Notes: a model not told the origin generated them from the sequence alone. A DNA stretch of 64,000 nucleotides from Paracandidimonas soli (GCF_004342005.1 NZ_SMBX01000002.1:434001-498000); one strand, 5' to 3'. Counted from the stretch's first letter, positions 23,257-32,067 are shown. Made by a program: numbers and translations.

Positions 23257-23712
23257 ATGAATCCATTCACTCAATCGACCGTTGCCAGTCCCGCTTCAGC
23301 GGAGAGTCCGGCAGGTGCGCCTTTCGCTGTCCGGTGCATCGGCGGCAGGGCGGCGTTTTCCCGGCGGATCCGCGGGCCAGCCAGGCTGCTGAGATCACTG
23401 GGGCTGGCGGTGGCGCTTGCGGCGTCGGGCGCGGCGCTGGCGGTCGATGTCAATCAGGCGACGCTGGAGCAGTTGCAGGGTGTGCGCGGGATCGGACCGA
23501 AGACGGCCCAGACGATACTGGATGAGCGCGGCAGGGGCGGTCCTTATGCTTCGTTCGAGGATCTGTCGGATCGTGTGAAGGGGATCGGGAGTAAAAAAGC
23601 GGTCGCACTGCAGGAGGCGGGGCTGAAGATCGGCGGGCAGGGTGCAGCCGAACTTGCGAAGCGGGGGACTACCGAGACGGGGCAACAGAGATCGGCTCGG
23701 GCGCAGCGCTAG
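23257..23712 (+). CDS. ComEA-like helix-hairpin-helix DNA-binding protein
   Basis: A 151-residue protein. A long N-terminus leads to a hydrophobic signal or anchor segment (about 45-63, LGLAVALAASGAALA), followed by a double helix-hairpin-helix ComEA domain (VNQATLEQLQGVRGIGPKTA ... FEDLSDRVKGIGSKKAVALQ). Such proteins bind DNA non-specifically in the periplasm and act in DNA uptake where other competence genes exist; none are visible here. AAGGAG precedes the ATG. Confidence 0.85.
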   Translation: MNPFTQSTVASPASAESPAGAPFAVRCIGGRAAFSRRIRGPARLLRSLGLAVALAASGAALAVDVNQATLEQLQGVRGIGPKTAQTILDERGRGGPYASFEDLSDRVKGIGSKKAVALQEAGLKIGGQGAAELAKRGTTETGQQRSARAQR

Positions 23713-23767
23713 GGTGCTTTACTTTTGCGTTGGCGGTTTTGTTTGATGCAAGGCTAAGTGCTAACCC

Positions 23768-23891
23768 GCCCGCTGTCGCACAGTCTCATCCAGGCCCAGT
23801 CAGTCGGCTCGGGCGCGCCAGCAGGCGCCCTCGGCCCCTTCGGGGCTACCCTCCCTCCAATGTGCCTGGATGAGACTGTGCGGCAGCGGGC
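23768..23891. repeat. Near-perfect 28-bp inverted repeat, loop 68 bp
   Basis: The arms 23768-23795 and 23864-23891 are reverse complements with one mismatch (arm core GCACAGTCTCATCCAGGC). The loop contains further G+C-rich palindromes (GGCGCGCC, GGCCCC/GGGGCT). There is no T-tract, and the gap holds no gene. It lies between two convergent genes, comEA-like and the BenE transporter, so it could end transcription from both sides or be a mobile-element remnant. Confidence 0.75.
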
Positions 23892-23997
23892 TGGGCATTG
23901 GCGCTCAGGGGGAGCAGCAGGCGCTCATTGGCATCAGGCATGCAGGCTCATGATTGTTAGCCATGGCTAATAGGGGGGCTTTGCGGATCGCGCGGCC

Positions 23998-25155
23998 TTA
24001 CCTGCGCCTGGCGGTCAGCAGGTGCAGCGCGAACCCCAGCAGCATGCCCCAGAATGCGCTGCTGATGCCTGCGAATGAAATTCCCGATGCCGTGGCCAGG
24101 AATGTGATCAGGGCCGCATCCCGGCCCTTTTCGTCGGACAGGGCTGTGGCCAGGCTGTTGCCGATGGTGCCTAGCAAGGCAAGGCCGGCGATGGCTGCGA
24201 CCAGGGCGGGCGGGAAGGCCTCGAACAGGCCTGCGACGGTGGCGCCGAAGATGCCTATCACCAGGTAGAAGATGCCGGCCCAGACGGCGGCGAGATAGCG
24301 TCGGGAGGGGTCGGGGTCGGCGTCGCGGCTCATGCAGATGGCGGCGGTAATGGCGGCCAGGTTGTAGGAGTATCCGCCGAAGGGGGCCAGCAGGACGCCC
24401 GTGAATCCGGTCCAGCTGATCAGCGGCGATGCGGGTGTCTGGTAGCCGTTGGCGCGCAGTACCGCCAGGCCGGGGACGTTCTGCGACGTCATGGTGACGA
24501 TGAATAGGGGCAGGCCGACGCCCAGCAGGGCGGAGAGGGAGAATTCGGGCATCATCAGAACAGGGCGGGCAAGCTCCCATTCGAGCCGTTCCAGGCGCAG
24601 TTGCCCCAGCATGGCGGCGGCCGCGATCCCTGCGGCGAGAGCCAGGGGGATGGTGTAGCGGGGCAGGTAGCGGCGAGCCAGCAGAAAGGCGATGAACATG
24701 GTCCCCACCATCAGCCACTGGTTCTGCATGGCGATGAACAGTTCGGCGCCGAAGCGGAACAGGACGCCCGCCAGCATGGCGGAGGCGATATGGTGCGGCA
24801 CGCGCTGGACGATGCGCTGGAAGGCGCCGGTCATGCCGCTGATAGTGATGAGCAGCGAGCAGAACAGGAAGACTCCGATGGACTGGCCGATACCCAACCC
24901 GGGCAGGCTGGTGGCCAGCAACGCAGCGCCCGGAGTGGACCATGCGGTGAGGATGGGGGCGCGGTAGCGCAGCGACAGGCCGATGCAGGTGGCGCCCATG
25001 CCCAGGCCCAGGGCCCACATCCATGAACTGATCTGTTCGGTGGTCGCTCCCGCGGCTGTGGCGGCCTGGAATACGATGGCTACCGAGCTGGTGTAGCCGA
25101 CCAGGACGGCGATGAAGCCGGAAGAGATGAGTGAAAGCCTGAACCAGTTCTGCAT
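23998..25155 (-). CDS. BenE-family (benzoate:H+ symporter type) transporter
   Basis: A 385-residue inner-membrane protein with about 11-12 hydrophobic segments. The N-terminal GFIAVLVGYTSSVAIVFQAA, the AWSTPGAALLATS motif and the GGYSYNLAAITAAICM segment are characteristic of the BenE group, related to nucleobase transporters. The start was set at MQNWFRLSL; an upstream 26-codon extension has no hydrophobic or family-like character. Substrate is probably an aromatic or other carboxylate, but no catabolic gene is adjacent, so benzoate is not certain. Confidence 0.85.
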   Translation of the reverse strand: MQNWFRLSLISSGFIAVLVGYTSSVAIVFQAATAAGATTEQISSWMWALGLGMGATCIGLSLRYRAPILTAWSTPGAALLATSLPGLGIGQSIGVFLFCSLLITISGMTGAFQRIVQRVPHHIASAMLAGVLFRFGAELFIAMQNQWLMVGTMFIAFLLARRYLPRYTIPLALAAGIAAAAMLGQLRLERLEWELARPVLMMPEFSLSALLGVGLPLFIVTMTSQNVPGLAVLRANGYQTPASPLISWTGFTGVLLAPFGGYSYNLAAITAAICMSRDADPDPSRRYLAAVWAGIFYLVIGIFGATVAGLFEAFPPALVAAIAGLALLGTIGNSLATALSDEKGRDAALITFLATASGISFAGISSAFWGMLLGFALHLLTARRR

Positions 25156-25233
25156 GTTTTGGTGATTGTCTGATGCGCGGGCGCCGGTATGGAACGCAGA
25201 GGCGATGCTACCACTTGTTGCGCATGCCGGCAC

Positions 25234-25491
25234 TCATGACGGGGCTGTCGCCTTTTCCAGGTCGGCGAGCCAGGCGATGGCGTGTTCGCGCGTCATGCCG
25301 CACATGTCGGCGGCCGGCTTCAGGCCGCCGCAGAAGGCTGGTCGTTCGGGTTTGTCGAACAGCTTGCAGCGGTAGTCTTCATCCAGCTGGATGCAGGGCA
25401 CGCCTGCGGGTTTGCCGCGAGGCATGCCGGGAATGGGGCTGGCAATGGACGGCGCAATGCAGCACGCGCCGCAAAGGGGACGGCATTGCAT
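25234..25491 (-). CDS. YkgJ-family cysteine-cluster protein
   Basis: An 85-residue protein with eight cysteines, arranged CRPLCGACC near the N-terminus, then [14 protein letters not shown] and MCGM. This is the putative zinc- or iron-binding YkgJ/UPF0153 pattern. Function unknown. The ATG lies nine bases after the stop of the PBP7-type peptidase gene, and the two are probably co-transcribed. Confidence 0.8.
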   Translation of the reverse strand: MQCRPLCGACCIAPSIASPIPGMPRGKPAGVPCIQLDEDYRCKLFDKPERPAFCGGLKPAADMCGMTREHAIAWLADLEKATAPS

Positions 25492-25499
25492 GCTCAGAC

Positions 25500-26765
25500 T
25501 CAGAGCATGGCCAGGGTGCCCTGGCTTTCGATCAGGCGCCGCACCCTGACGGCGTCCGCGAAACGGGTGAGGCTGCCGTTGGAGTTCAGCAGTATGACGG
25601 CGACCTCGCGATCCTGCAGGCGCGTCAGCATGACGAGGCAGCGTCCGGCTTCCTTGATGAAGCCGGTCTTGGATACCTGGATGTTCCATTCGTCATTGCC
25701 CAGGAGCCGGTTGGTATTCTTGTAGGTCAGCTGGCTGCCGTTCTGGAGCGAAATATCGTGCGACGGCTCGGTCGTGTGGCGGCTGATGAGCGGATGCGCG
25801 CTGGTCGCCTTCAGGAGCTTGACGAGGTCGTAGGGGGTAGACACGTTTTCGCTGGACAGCCCGGTGGGGTCCGCGAACCGGCTCTGGCTCATGCCGAGCT
25901 CCGCCGCCTTGCGGTTCATGGCCTTCACGAATGCGGTGATGCCGCCGGGATAATTGCGGCCCAGCGCATGTGCCGCGCGGTTTTCCGAAGACATCAGCGC
26001 AAGCAGCAGCAGTTCTTCGCGAGTGAGCGTGGCGCCTGTGGGCAGCCGCGAGCCGGAGTTGCGCAGGCGATCGATATCGTCGCTGGTGACGTCCAGTTTT
26101 TCCGACAGCGGCTGGCCGCCTTCGAGCACGACGAGCGCCGTCATGAGCTTGGTGATGGATGCGATGGGGCGGACTTCGCTGCTGTTTTTCTCATACAGCA
26201 CGCTGGAGCTTTCCAGGTCGATGACCAGGGCGACTTCGGAGCGGGGCGGCTCGAGGGAGTCCGCGCCGGCGTGGGCGGAAGGGCTGTACGCGGCCGTCAT
26301 GACAGCGCCCGAGCCCGCGGCGCGCTGGCTCAGCCTGGCGCGCGTATTGACGCCGGATTTGGCCACGCTGGCCTTGGCCGCACCCGATTTCTTGGCTGTG
26401 ACTGTCTTGGTCGGGCTCGTTTTTTTGGTGCTTTTTGCCTTGGCAGTACTTGTCTTCTTGGCCGAGGCTTTCTTCGAGGCTGTTTTTTTGGAAGGGCTTG
26501 CCTTGGCAGTGCTTTTCTTGGCGCTGCCAGCCGCGGCGGTTTTTCCTTTGCCGCTTTTTTTGGTCTTGGCTACCGCCTTTGCATCCGTCTTTTTGGCCTT
26601 GGTGGATTTTGCCTTGCTGGCACTGGCCGAGCCTGAGGCGCTGGCCTTGAGCGAGGATTGCGAGGCGGCGACGGCCGATTGGGCGCCTGTCAGGCAGAAC
26701 AGCGCCAGCAGCATGGCAAGCAGCAATGGCCTGATGGCGGGAAATGCCGGAAGGAATGTGGACAT
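25500..26765 (-). CDS. pbpG: D-alanyl-D-alanine endopeptidase (PBP7/PbpG type) with Lys/Ala/Ser-rich linker
   Basis: A 421-residue S11-family penicillin-binding peptidase. A signal peptide (cut near AVAA) is followed by about 115 residues (35-150) almost wholly K, A, S and T, then the catalytic domain: SITK (Ser203, Lys206), SEN (260-262) and KTG (366-368). It cleaves D-Ala-mDAP crosslinks in peptidoglycan. The basic low-complexity linker resembles histone H1-like tails and could bind anionic wall or LPS. It is much longer than in E. coli PBP7 (about 310 residues). Confidence 0.9.
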   Translation of the reverse strand: MSTFLPAFPAIRPLLLAMLLALFCLTGAQSAVAASQSSLKASASGSASASKAKSTKAKKTDAKAVAKTKKSGKGKTAAAGSAKKSTAKASPSKKTASKKASAKKTSTAKAKSTKKTSPTKTVTAKKSGAAKASVAKSGVNTRARLSQRAAGSGAVMTAAYSPSAHAGADSLEPPRSEVALVIDLESSSVLYEKNSSEVRPIASITKLMTALVVLEGGQPLSEKLDVTSDDIDRLRNSGSRLPTGATLTREELLLLALMSSENRAAHALGRNYPGGITAFVKAMNRKAAELGMSQSRFADPTGLSSENVSTPYDLVKLLKATSAHPLISRHTTEPSHDISLQNGSQLTYKNTNRLLGNDEWNIQVSKTGFIKEAGRCLVMLTRLQDREVAVILLNSNGSLTRFADAVRVRRLIESQGTLAML

Positions 26766-27070
26766 GGTTCGACCAGGAAGAATGGGGCTGAGCGGCAGCG
26801 ACAGGTTGACGGTTGCGATAATATCAGAAAAATCTTATTTGTATTAGTGGTTTACCCTGTTTTTATAAACAAAATTCTAGCTATGGCAGAAAATTTGCGC
26901 CCTTGTGCAAGAACGAGCCAGTCACAGTAATGTGAAGCATTGTGAATAACCCTGAAGTTAATGGCTGTATTCGGTAACGATTGACCTATCATGCGCTCCA
27001 GGCTGGATCGAAATATCGCCCAGCGGATGATTTTTCCTGTTTTTGATTATCCTGTTCAAGGAGTACTCTC
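26766..27070. other. A+T-rich divergent promoter region of pbpG and aqpZ
   Basis: A 305-bp gap between divergent genes, visibly A+T-richer than its surroundings (especially 26820-26960). It must hold promoters for both genes. I see TATTAT- and TAGAAT-like -10 candidates on the minus strand but no well-spaced -35, so no promoter is called. There is no open reading frame worth listing. AAGGAG stands 10 bases before the aqpZ ATG. Confidence 0.6.
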
Positions 27071-27775
27071 ATGTCATTGAGCAAACGCGCATTGGCCGAA
27101 TTGATCGGTACATTCTGGCTTGTCCTCGGCGGTTGCGGCGCCGCGGTTCTGGCTGCCGGGTTCCCCGGTTTCGGCATCGGCTTTGCCGGTGTCGCACTGG
27201 CATTCGGTCTGACCGTGCTGACCATGGCCTATGCAATCGGCCATATTTCCGGCGCCCACCTGAATCCCGCGGTATCCATCGGCCTGGTTGTCGGCGGCCG
27301 GTTCGATGCCAGGGATCTGCCGGCCTATATCATCGCGCAGGTCGTGGGTGCAACGCTGGCGGCCGGCGTGCTGTATCTGGTGGCAAGCGGCAATCCCGAT
27401 TTCAGCCTGGCGGGAGGCATGGCCTCCAATGGCTATGGCGAGCACTCTCCCGGCGGCTATACGCTGCAGGCAGGCTTCCTGCTCGAGGTCGTATTGACGG
27501 CGGGATTCCTTATTGTCATTCTCGGGGCGACCGACAAGCGGGCTCCGGCCGGTTTCGCGCCCATCGCCATCGGTCTTGCGCTGACGCTGATCCACCTGAT
27601 CAGCATCCCCGTGACTAATACCTCCGTCAATCCCGCCCGCAGCACGGGGCCGGCCCTGTTCGTGGGCGATTGGGCCTTGTCGCAGCTCTGGATGTTCTGG
27701 GTTGCGCCGATTCTGGGCGGCATCATCGGCGCCATCGTCTACAAGGCGGTGGCTGGGAACGCCGACAGAACCTGA
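27071..27775 (+). CDS. aqpZ: Aquaporin Z, water channel
   Basis: A 234-residue six-helix major intrinsic protein with both NPA motifs (65-67 and 187-189). The selectivity-filter positions read Phe45, His175, Thr184 and Arg190, matching the water-selective AqpZ set rather than the wider GlpF set. It lets water cross the inner membrane rapidly. Its place beside the ectoine genes fits a role in osmotic adjustment. Confidence 0.96.
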   Translation: MSLSKRALAELIGTFWLVLGGCGAAVLAAGFPGFGIGFAGVALAFGLTVLTMAYAIGHISGAHLNPAVSIGLVVGGRFDARDLPAYIIAQVVGATLAAGVLYLVASGNPDFSLAGGMASNGYGEHSPGGYTLQAGFLLEVVLTAGFLIVILGATDKRAPAGFAPIAIGLALTLIHLISIPVTNTSVNPARSTGPALFVGDWALSQLWMFWVAPILGGIIGAIVYKAVAGNADRT

Positions 27776-27855
27776 TCGCGCAGGGAGGCGGTCCAGATCC
27801 GCGCCTCCGTCCCCGGTTTTCTCGAGCGCGCTGCAGTCTGCGGCGTATTTCCCGG

Positions 27856-27886
27856 GCGGCCTGGCTCCTTGAGTCAGGCCGCTTTT
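27856..27886 (+). terminator. Rho-independent terminator of aqpZ
   Basis: GCGGCCTG (27856-27863) pairs with CAGGCCGC (27875-27882) and is followed by TTTTCCTTTCGTTTT. It lies 80 bases after the aqpZ stop and before ectR, so aqpZ and the ectoine genes are separate transcripts. Confidence 0.8.
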
Positions 27887-27938
27887 CCTTTCGTTTTCGT
27901 TATTTGACCTGCCGCATGATGGGTGCAATAATTTGCTC

Positions 27939-27955
27939 TCGTATCATTTGAATAG
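27939..27955 (+). promoter_or_regulatory. Candidate EctR operator upstream of ectR-ectABCD
   Basis: TCGTATCATTTGAATAG lies about 30 bases before the ectR ATG in an A+T-rich stretch. The same motif, matching at 13 of 17 positions, occurs on the minus strand upstream of ehuB (35465-35481). A shared site in the promoters of both ectoine operons is what a common MarR-type regulator would need. No biochemical site for this exact sequence is known to me. Confidence 0.4.
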
Positions 27956-27984
27956 AAATCAATTTTCTGCAGGGTGTCATCATC

Positions 27985-28527
27985 ATGACGGACTCAACCG
28001 GCGTACAGCAATCCTATGATCTGCGCATTCTCAGCGCATTGCGCCGCATTACCCGCTCGGTCGCGCTGCATTCCAGGCAGTTGGCGGCTTACAGCAACAT
28101 CACGGCGCCGCAGCTGATCTGCCTGCGTGCGGTCATCAAGCATGGTCCGATGACTGCCACGGCGATCAGCCGGGAGGTGCATGTCAGCCCCAGCACGGTG
28201 GTCGGCATTCTTGACCGCCTGGAGGACAAGGGCCTGATCCGCCGGGAAAGGGGCAAGCAGGACCGCCGCATCGTGTTCGTGACGGCAACCGAAACGGGCA
28301 TTCAGCTGGCCCAGGATACGCCGTCTCCCTTGCAGAAAAAGCTGGCGGATGCGCTCAATGCATTGCCGGAGCTCGAGCAGGCGACCATCACGCTGTCGCT
28401 GGAGCGCATCGTTGACCTGATCGATGCCAACGGAACGGTGTCCGCAGAGGCTGGGCAGGATAGCGCAGCGCCCATCCTGGATGTGCCTCTGGGCGAGGTA
28501 CCGCCGGAGTCGGGGCTTGCGGTTTGA
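27985..28527 (+). CDS. ectR: MarR-family regulator of ectoine genes (EctR-type)
   Basis: A 180-residue winged-helix protein. The recognition part TATAISREVHVSPSTVVGILDRLEDKGLIRRERGKQDRRIVFVTATE shows the MarR helix-turn-helix and the DR-containing wing. The C-terminal ~30 residues are acidic and Pro-rich. EctR-type regulators repress ectABC in halotolerant bacteria. Here its stop codon lies two bases before the ectA ATG (or overlaps a TTG start), so regulator and biosynthesis genes are one transcript, implying autoregulation. Confidence 0.88.
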   Translation: MTDSTGVQQSYDLRILSALRRITRSVALHSRQLAAYSNITAPQLICLRAVIKHGPMTATAISREVHVSPSTVVGILDRLEDKGLIRRERGKQDRRIVFVTATETGIQLAQDTPSPLQKKLADALNALPELEQATITLSLERIVDLIDANGTVSAEAGQDSAAPILDVPLGEVPPESGLAV

Positions 28528-28529
28528 AC

Positions 28530-29042
28530 ATGGATACCGACACAGTACGCGATGAAGCACTGATCCTGCGACGTCCTTGCGCAAACGATGGCGCGCGAAT
28601 CCATGCCCTCATCGCGGCTTGTCCCCCTCTCGACACGAATACCGTCTATGCCTATCTGCTGCTGGCGCAATATTTCCAGGATACATGCATCGTAGCCTGC
28701 CGTCAGGAAGATGATGATCTGGCGGGCTTCATCTCCGGCTTTATCGTGCCGCAGCGCGCGGACACGCTGTTCATCTGGCAGGTTGCCGTGCATCCTTCGC
28801 AGCGAGGACGAGGGCTGGCTGCGACCATGCTCGACCGTTTGCTGCAGGAACAGATTTCCAGGGGCGTGCGTTTCATCGAGACCACCGTCAGCCCCGACAA
28901 CCAGGGTTCGCGCGCATTGTTCAACGCGCTGGCCCGCCGCCGGGGCGCAGTCCTGTCGGAAACCCCGATGTTCGACCGTTCGCTTTTCGGCGGGCAGTCG
29001 CACGAGGACGAGCCTTTGCTCAGGCTAGGTCCATTCCAATGA
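28530..29042 (+). CDS. ectA: L-2,4-diaminobutyrate acetyltransferase
   Basis: A 170-residue GNAT acetyltransferase. ILRRPCANDGARIHALIAAC, the acetyl-CoA loop VAVHPSQRGRGLAATML and TTVSPDNQGSRALF match EctA. It makes N-gamma-acetyl-diaminobutyrate, the second committed step to ectoine. A TTG six bases upstream (28524, overlapping the ectR stop) is an alternative start; the ATG is preferred although neither has a strong ribosome site, which suggests coupling to ectR translation. Confidence 0.93.
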   Translation: MDTDTVRDEALILRRPCANDGARIHALIAACPPLDTNTVYAYLLLAQYFQDTCIVACRQEDDDLAGFISGFIVPQRADTLFIWQVAVHPSQRGRGLAATMLDRLLQEQISRGVRFIETTVSPDNQGSRALFNALARRRGAVLSETPMFDRSLFGGQSHEDEPLLRLGPFQ

Positions 29043-29108
29043 ACCGGCGCCATCCGCCATGCGGATGAGAATGATCCAATGCGCCACTTACATGAGAGGT
29101 AACCGAGA

Positions 29109-30413
29109 ATGAAATTAAAAATATTCGACCGGATGGAGTCAGAGGTTCGTGGGTACATCCGGTCCTTCCCAGTGATATTCAGCCAGGCCAGAGGTTCCCT
29201 GCTGATTGACGACACGAACAAGGAATATGTTGATTTCTTCAGCGGAGCAGGAACGCTGAATTACGGCCATAACAATCCTGCACTGAAAGAGAGACTGATC
29301 GAATACCTGAATACCGACGGTATTGTGCATGGCCTCGATATGGCTACCGAGGCAAAGAAATATTTCCTTGAAACAGTCGAGCGCGTCCTGCTGAAGCCCC
29401 GCAACTGGCGCTATACCCTGCAATTCACGGGCCCGACAGGCACGAATGCCGTCGAAGCGGCCCTGAAGCTTGCCCGCCAGGTAAAAGGACGCCAGAACAT
29501 CGTCAGCTTCACCCATGGTTTCCACGGCGTCAGCGGCGGTTCGCTTGCCGTGACTGCCAACGCCAAGTTCCGCAATGCGGCCGGCGTTGCACTGGCCAAC
29601 ACGACCTTCATGCCTTTCGATGGCTATCTGGGTCCGGACGTCGATACCATCAGCTATTTCGAGCGCATGCTCGAGGATCCCAGCAGCGGGCTGGACCATC
29701 CAGCGGCTGTCATCGTGGAAACCGTGCAGGGAGAAGGCGGGGTCAATGTCGCTACATGGCGCTGGCTGCGCGAGCTGGAGCGCCTCTGCCGCAAGCACGA
29801 CATGCTGCTGATCGTCGACGACATCCAGGTCGGCTGCGGGCGCACGGGCAGCTTCTTCAGCTTCGAGAACGCCGGCATCCAGCCCGACATCATTACGCTG
29901 TCGAAATCGCTTTCCGGATTCGGCCTGCCCATGTCGCTGGTCATGTTCAAGCCCGAGCTCGACATCTGGAAGCCTGGCGCGCACAGCGGCACTTTCCGCG
30001 GCAACAACCTGGCCTTCGTCACGGCGGCGCACGCGCTCGAGCGCTACTGGAGCGATGATATCTTCGCGGGTGAAGTCGCCAGGAAAGAGCGCATCGTGCG
30101 CGACTGGCTGGAAAACCTGGTGCACAGCTATCCCGGAACAGGCCTGAGCGTGCGCGGACGCGGCTTGATCCAGGGTCTGGTCATGAATCAGGAAGGCATG
30201 GCGGGACGCGTGTCGCAGGAAGCCTTCCTGCAGGGTCTGGTCATCGAGACTTCGGGCGCGAACGACGAAGTACTCAAGCTGCTGCCCGCGCTGACCATCG
30301 AAGACACCTATCTGCTGCAAGGCCTCGAAGTCATCGAGCGCAGCGTGGCGCAGGTCCTGAGCGAGTCCAGGCACTCCGCCAGCGTCGTTCGACTGGGGAG
30401 GAAAGCAGGATGA
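29109..30413 (+). CDS. ectB: Diaminobutyrate-2-oxoglutarate aminotransferase
   Basis: A 434-residue class III aminotransferase, first ectoine-specific enzyme, turning aspartate semialdehyde into 2,4-diaminobutyrate with glutamate as donor. The N-terminus (FDRMESEVRGYIRSFPVIF) is specific to EctB. VDDIQVGCGRTGSFFSFE and the PLP lysine at about K266 (LSKSLSGFGLPMS) are clear. The codons at the 5-prime end are more A+T-rich than in neighbours. Confidence 0.97.
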   Translation: MKLKIFDRMESEVRGYIRSFPVIFSQARGSLLIDDTNKEYVDFFSGAGTLNYGHNNPALKERLIEYLNTDGIVHGLDMATEAKKYFLETVERVLLKPRNWRYTLQFTGPTGTNAVEAALKLARQVKGRQNIVSFTHGFHGVSGGSLAVTANAKFRNAAGVALANTTFMPFDGYLGPDVDTISYFERMLEDPSSGLDHPAAVIVETVQGEGGVNVATWRWLRELERLCRKHDMLLIVDDIQVGCGRTGSFFSFENAGIQPDIITLSKSLSGFGLPMSLVMFKPELDIWKPGAHSGTFRGNNLAFVTAAHALERYWSDDIFAGEVARKERIVRDWLENLVHSYPGTGLSVRGRGLIQGLVMNQEGMAGRVSQEAFLQGLVIETSGANDEVLKLLPALTIEDTYLLQGLEVIERSVAQVLSESRHSASVVRLGRKAG

Positions 30414-30811
30414 TCGTACGCAATGTCAACGATGTGATCGGCACCGAGCACGAAGTCAGGACCGACAACTGGGTAAGCCGCCGCGTGCTGCTGAAGAAGG
30501 ACGGCATGGGGTTTTCTTTCCATGAAACCGTCATTTTTCCGGGCACGGAAACCTACATCCGCTATGCCAACCATCTGGAGGCCGTGTGGTGCGTCGAAGG
30601 CGACGGTGAGATCGAGACCACGGCGGATGGCAAGCGGTATGCATTGGGACCGGGCGTGGTGTATGCGCTGGACCAGCACGACGCTCATTACCTGCGCGGC
30701 GGCGCCGCGCCGCTGCGCGTCATTTGCGTATTCAACCCTCCGCTCAGAGGCGACGAGGTACATGACGCCGACGGAATCTATCCAGCCAGCATCGACACGG
30801 CGGAGGCCTAG
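30410..30811 (+). CDS. ectC: L-ectoine synthase
   Basis: A 133-residue cupin that closes the ring of N-acetyl-diaminobutyrate to ectoine. MIVRNVNDVIGTEHEV, WVSRRVLLKKDGMGFSFHET, YANHLEAVWCVEGDGEIE and LDQHDAHYLRGG are family signatures, with metal-binding Glu, Tyr and His in the barrel. It overlaps ectB by ATGA. Confidence 0.97.
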   Translation: MIVRNVNDVIGTEHEVRTDNWVSRRVLLKKDGMGFSFHETVIFPGTETYIRYANHLEAVWCVEGDGEIETTADGKRYALGPGVVYALDQHDAHYLRGGAAPLRVICVFNPPLRGDEVHDADGIYPASIDTAEA

Positions 30812-30815
30812 GAAC

Positions 30816-30917
30816 ACGCCCCGTGCCGCGCCTTGGCTTGCGCTCCATCCCGCGGCCCGCACGCCGCCGGGATTCGCCGGGGAGACGCATTTTGCCTTGG
30901 GGCGGTCCGGCGGCAAC
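30816..30917 (-). repeat. Modular intergenic repeat, copy E (medium form, inside the ect operon)
   Basis: On the minus strand it reads GCCGCCGGACCGCCCC, GGCAAAATGCG, GGCGAATCC, a GGGCCGCGGGATGGAGCGC stretch and AAGGCGCGGC. It keeps both ends and the middle module but lacks the large central hairpin. It occupies the ectC-ectD gap; AAGGAG for ectD follows directly. It is the most diverged copy. Confidence 0.75.
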
Positions 30918-30934
30918 AACAAGGAGATGACATC

Positions 30935-31852
30935 ATGAGTCTAGTTCATGAACGCTATCTTTCCCGCACGGAACGCGCCGTCGCCATCATGGCCAGGGAA
31001 GAACCTGTAGTCTATGAAGGCGGGGCCTATGCAGATGCGCTGGATGCGCAGACGCTGGCCTCCTACGAGAAAAACGGATTCCTGGTGCTGGACGGTGTTT
31101 TCGACGACACCGAAACGCAGGCGCTGCTGGACGAGGTTGTCCGCCTGTCGAACGACCCAGTCATACGCCGCAGGGAAGAGGCAGTGACAGAGCGCGGCAG
31201 CGATGTCGTGCGCTCCGTCTTCGCCGTGCACAAGCTCAGCCAGAAACTGGCGGCCCTGGCGCGTGATCCGCGACTGCTCGATGTGGCGCGCCAGATACTG
31301 GGGTCCGAAGTCTATCTGCACCAGACCCGCGCCAATCTGAAGCCTGGCTTCACCGGCAAGGAGTTCTACTGGCACTCGGACTTCGAGACCTGGCATGTGG
31401 AGGACGGCATGCCGCGCATGCGCGCGCTGAGCTGCTCCGTGCTGCTGACCGATAACACCGCCTGCAACGGTCCGCTGATGCTGATGCCGGGTTCGCATCT
31501 GCACTTCATTTCGTGCAAGGGGGAAACCCCCGAGGAGAACTACAAGAGTTCTCTCAAGAAGCAGGAAACGGGCATACCGGACGAGCTCAGCCTTCAGTTG
31601 CTGGCGGAGCAGGGCGGCGTCCATGCCGCGACCGCCCGGCCGGGCTCGGTCATATTCTTCGATTGCAACACCATGCATGGGTCGAGCAGCAATATCTCGC
31701 CGTGGCCGCGCGCCAATGTCTTCATGGTCTACAACAGCATGGAGAACACCCTGGGCGATCCCAAGTACGGGCTGGCTCCACGGCCGGAGCATATCGCGAC
31801 GAGGGAGGCGTTCGAGCCCCTGAAACCCCTGCGGCAGCCCGAGTACCAATAG
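30935..31852 (+). CDS. ectD: Ectoine 5-hydroxylase
   Basis: A 305-residue non-heme Fe(II)/2-oxoglutarate dioxygenase making 5-hydroxyectoine. The iron triad is His147 and Asp149 (FYWHSDFETWH) and His248 (CNTMHGSSSN), very near the positions known for EctD. LHQTRANLKPGFTGKEFYWH is the family signature. Residues 206-214 form the loop that is disordered in crystal structures of relatives. It is separated from ectC by the repeat but preceded by a good AAGGAG at eight bases. Confidence 0.97.
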   Translation: MSLVHERYLSRTERAVAIMAREEPVVYEGGAYADALDAQTLASYEKNGFLVLDGVFDDTETQALLDEVVRLSNDPVIRRREEAVTERGSDVVRSVFAVHKLSQKLAALARDPRLLDVARQILGSEVYLHQTRANLKPGFTGKEFYWHSDFETWHVEDGMPRMRALSCSVLLTDNTACNGPLMLMPGSHLHFISCKGETPEENYKSSLKKQETGIPDELSLQLLAEQGGVHAATARPGSVIFFDCNTMHGSSSNISPWPRANVFMVYNSMENTLGDPKYGLAPRPEHIATREAFEPLKPLRQPEYQ

Positions 31853-31873
31853 GCTCGGGCATGGCGTGAATCG

Positions 31874-31907
31874 TATCCCGGTACCTGATGGTATCGGGAT
31901 ATTTTTA
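31874..31907 (+). terminator. Rho-independent terminator of ectD
   Basis: TATCCCG-G-TACC (31874-31884) pairs with GGTA-T-CGGGATA (31890-31901) with one internal mismatch, followed by TTTTTA. It lies 22 bases after the ectD stop; its T-tract is also the left border of repeat copy D. Confidence 0.8.
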
Positions 31908-32066
31908 CCGCCGGGCCGGCCCAAGGTAAAAACGCCCCCTTGGGGATGAGCCCGGGCACAGGACAGTCCACTGCGGACTGTCCTGTGCCTGGCGAATCCA
32001 AGCGGCCTGCAGGCCGCGCGGTGGAGCGCAAGCAGGCACTAGCCTGCGCGGCGTGGGGGTCTTTCC
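31902..32066 (+). repeat. Modular intergenic repeat, copy D (long form)
   Basis: It shows the T-tract, CCGCCGGGCCGGCCC, AAAAACGCCCCCTTGGGG, a perfect hairpin of 15 bp (31955-31989; GGACAGTCC / GGACTGTCC core), GAATCCAAGCGGCCTGCAGG and a GCGCGGCGTGGGGG end. It is very like copy A, with paired substitutions in the hairpin arms. It lies between the convergent ectD and ehuA genes and stops within two bases of the ehuA stop codon. Confidence 0.88.
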
Positions 32067-32067
32067 T

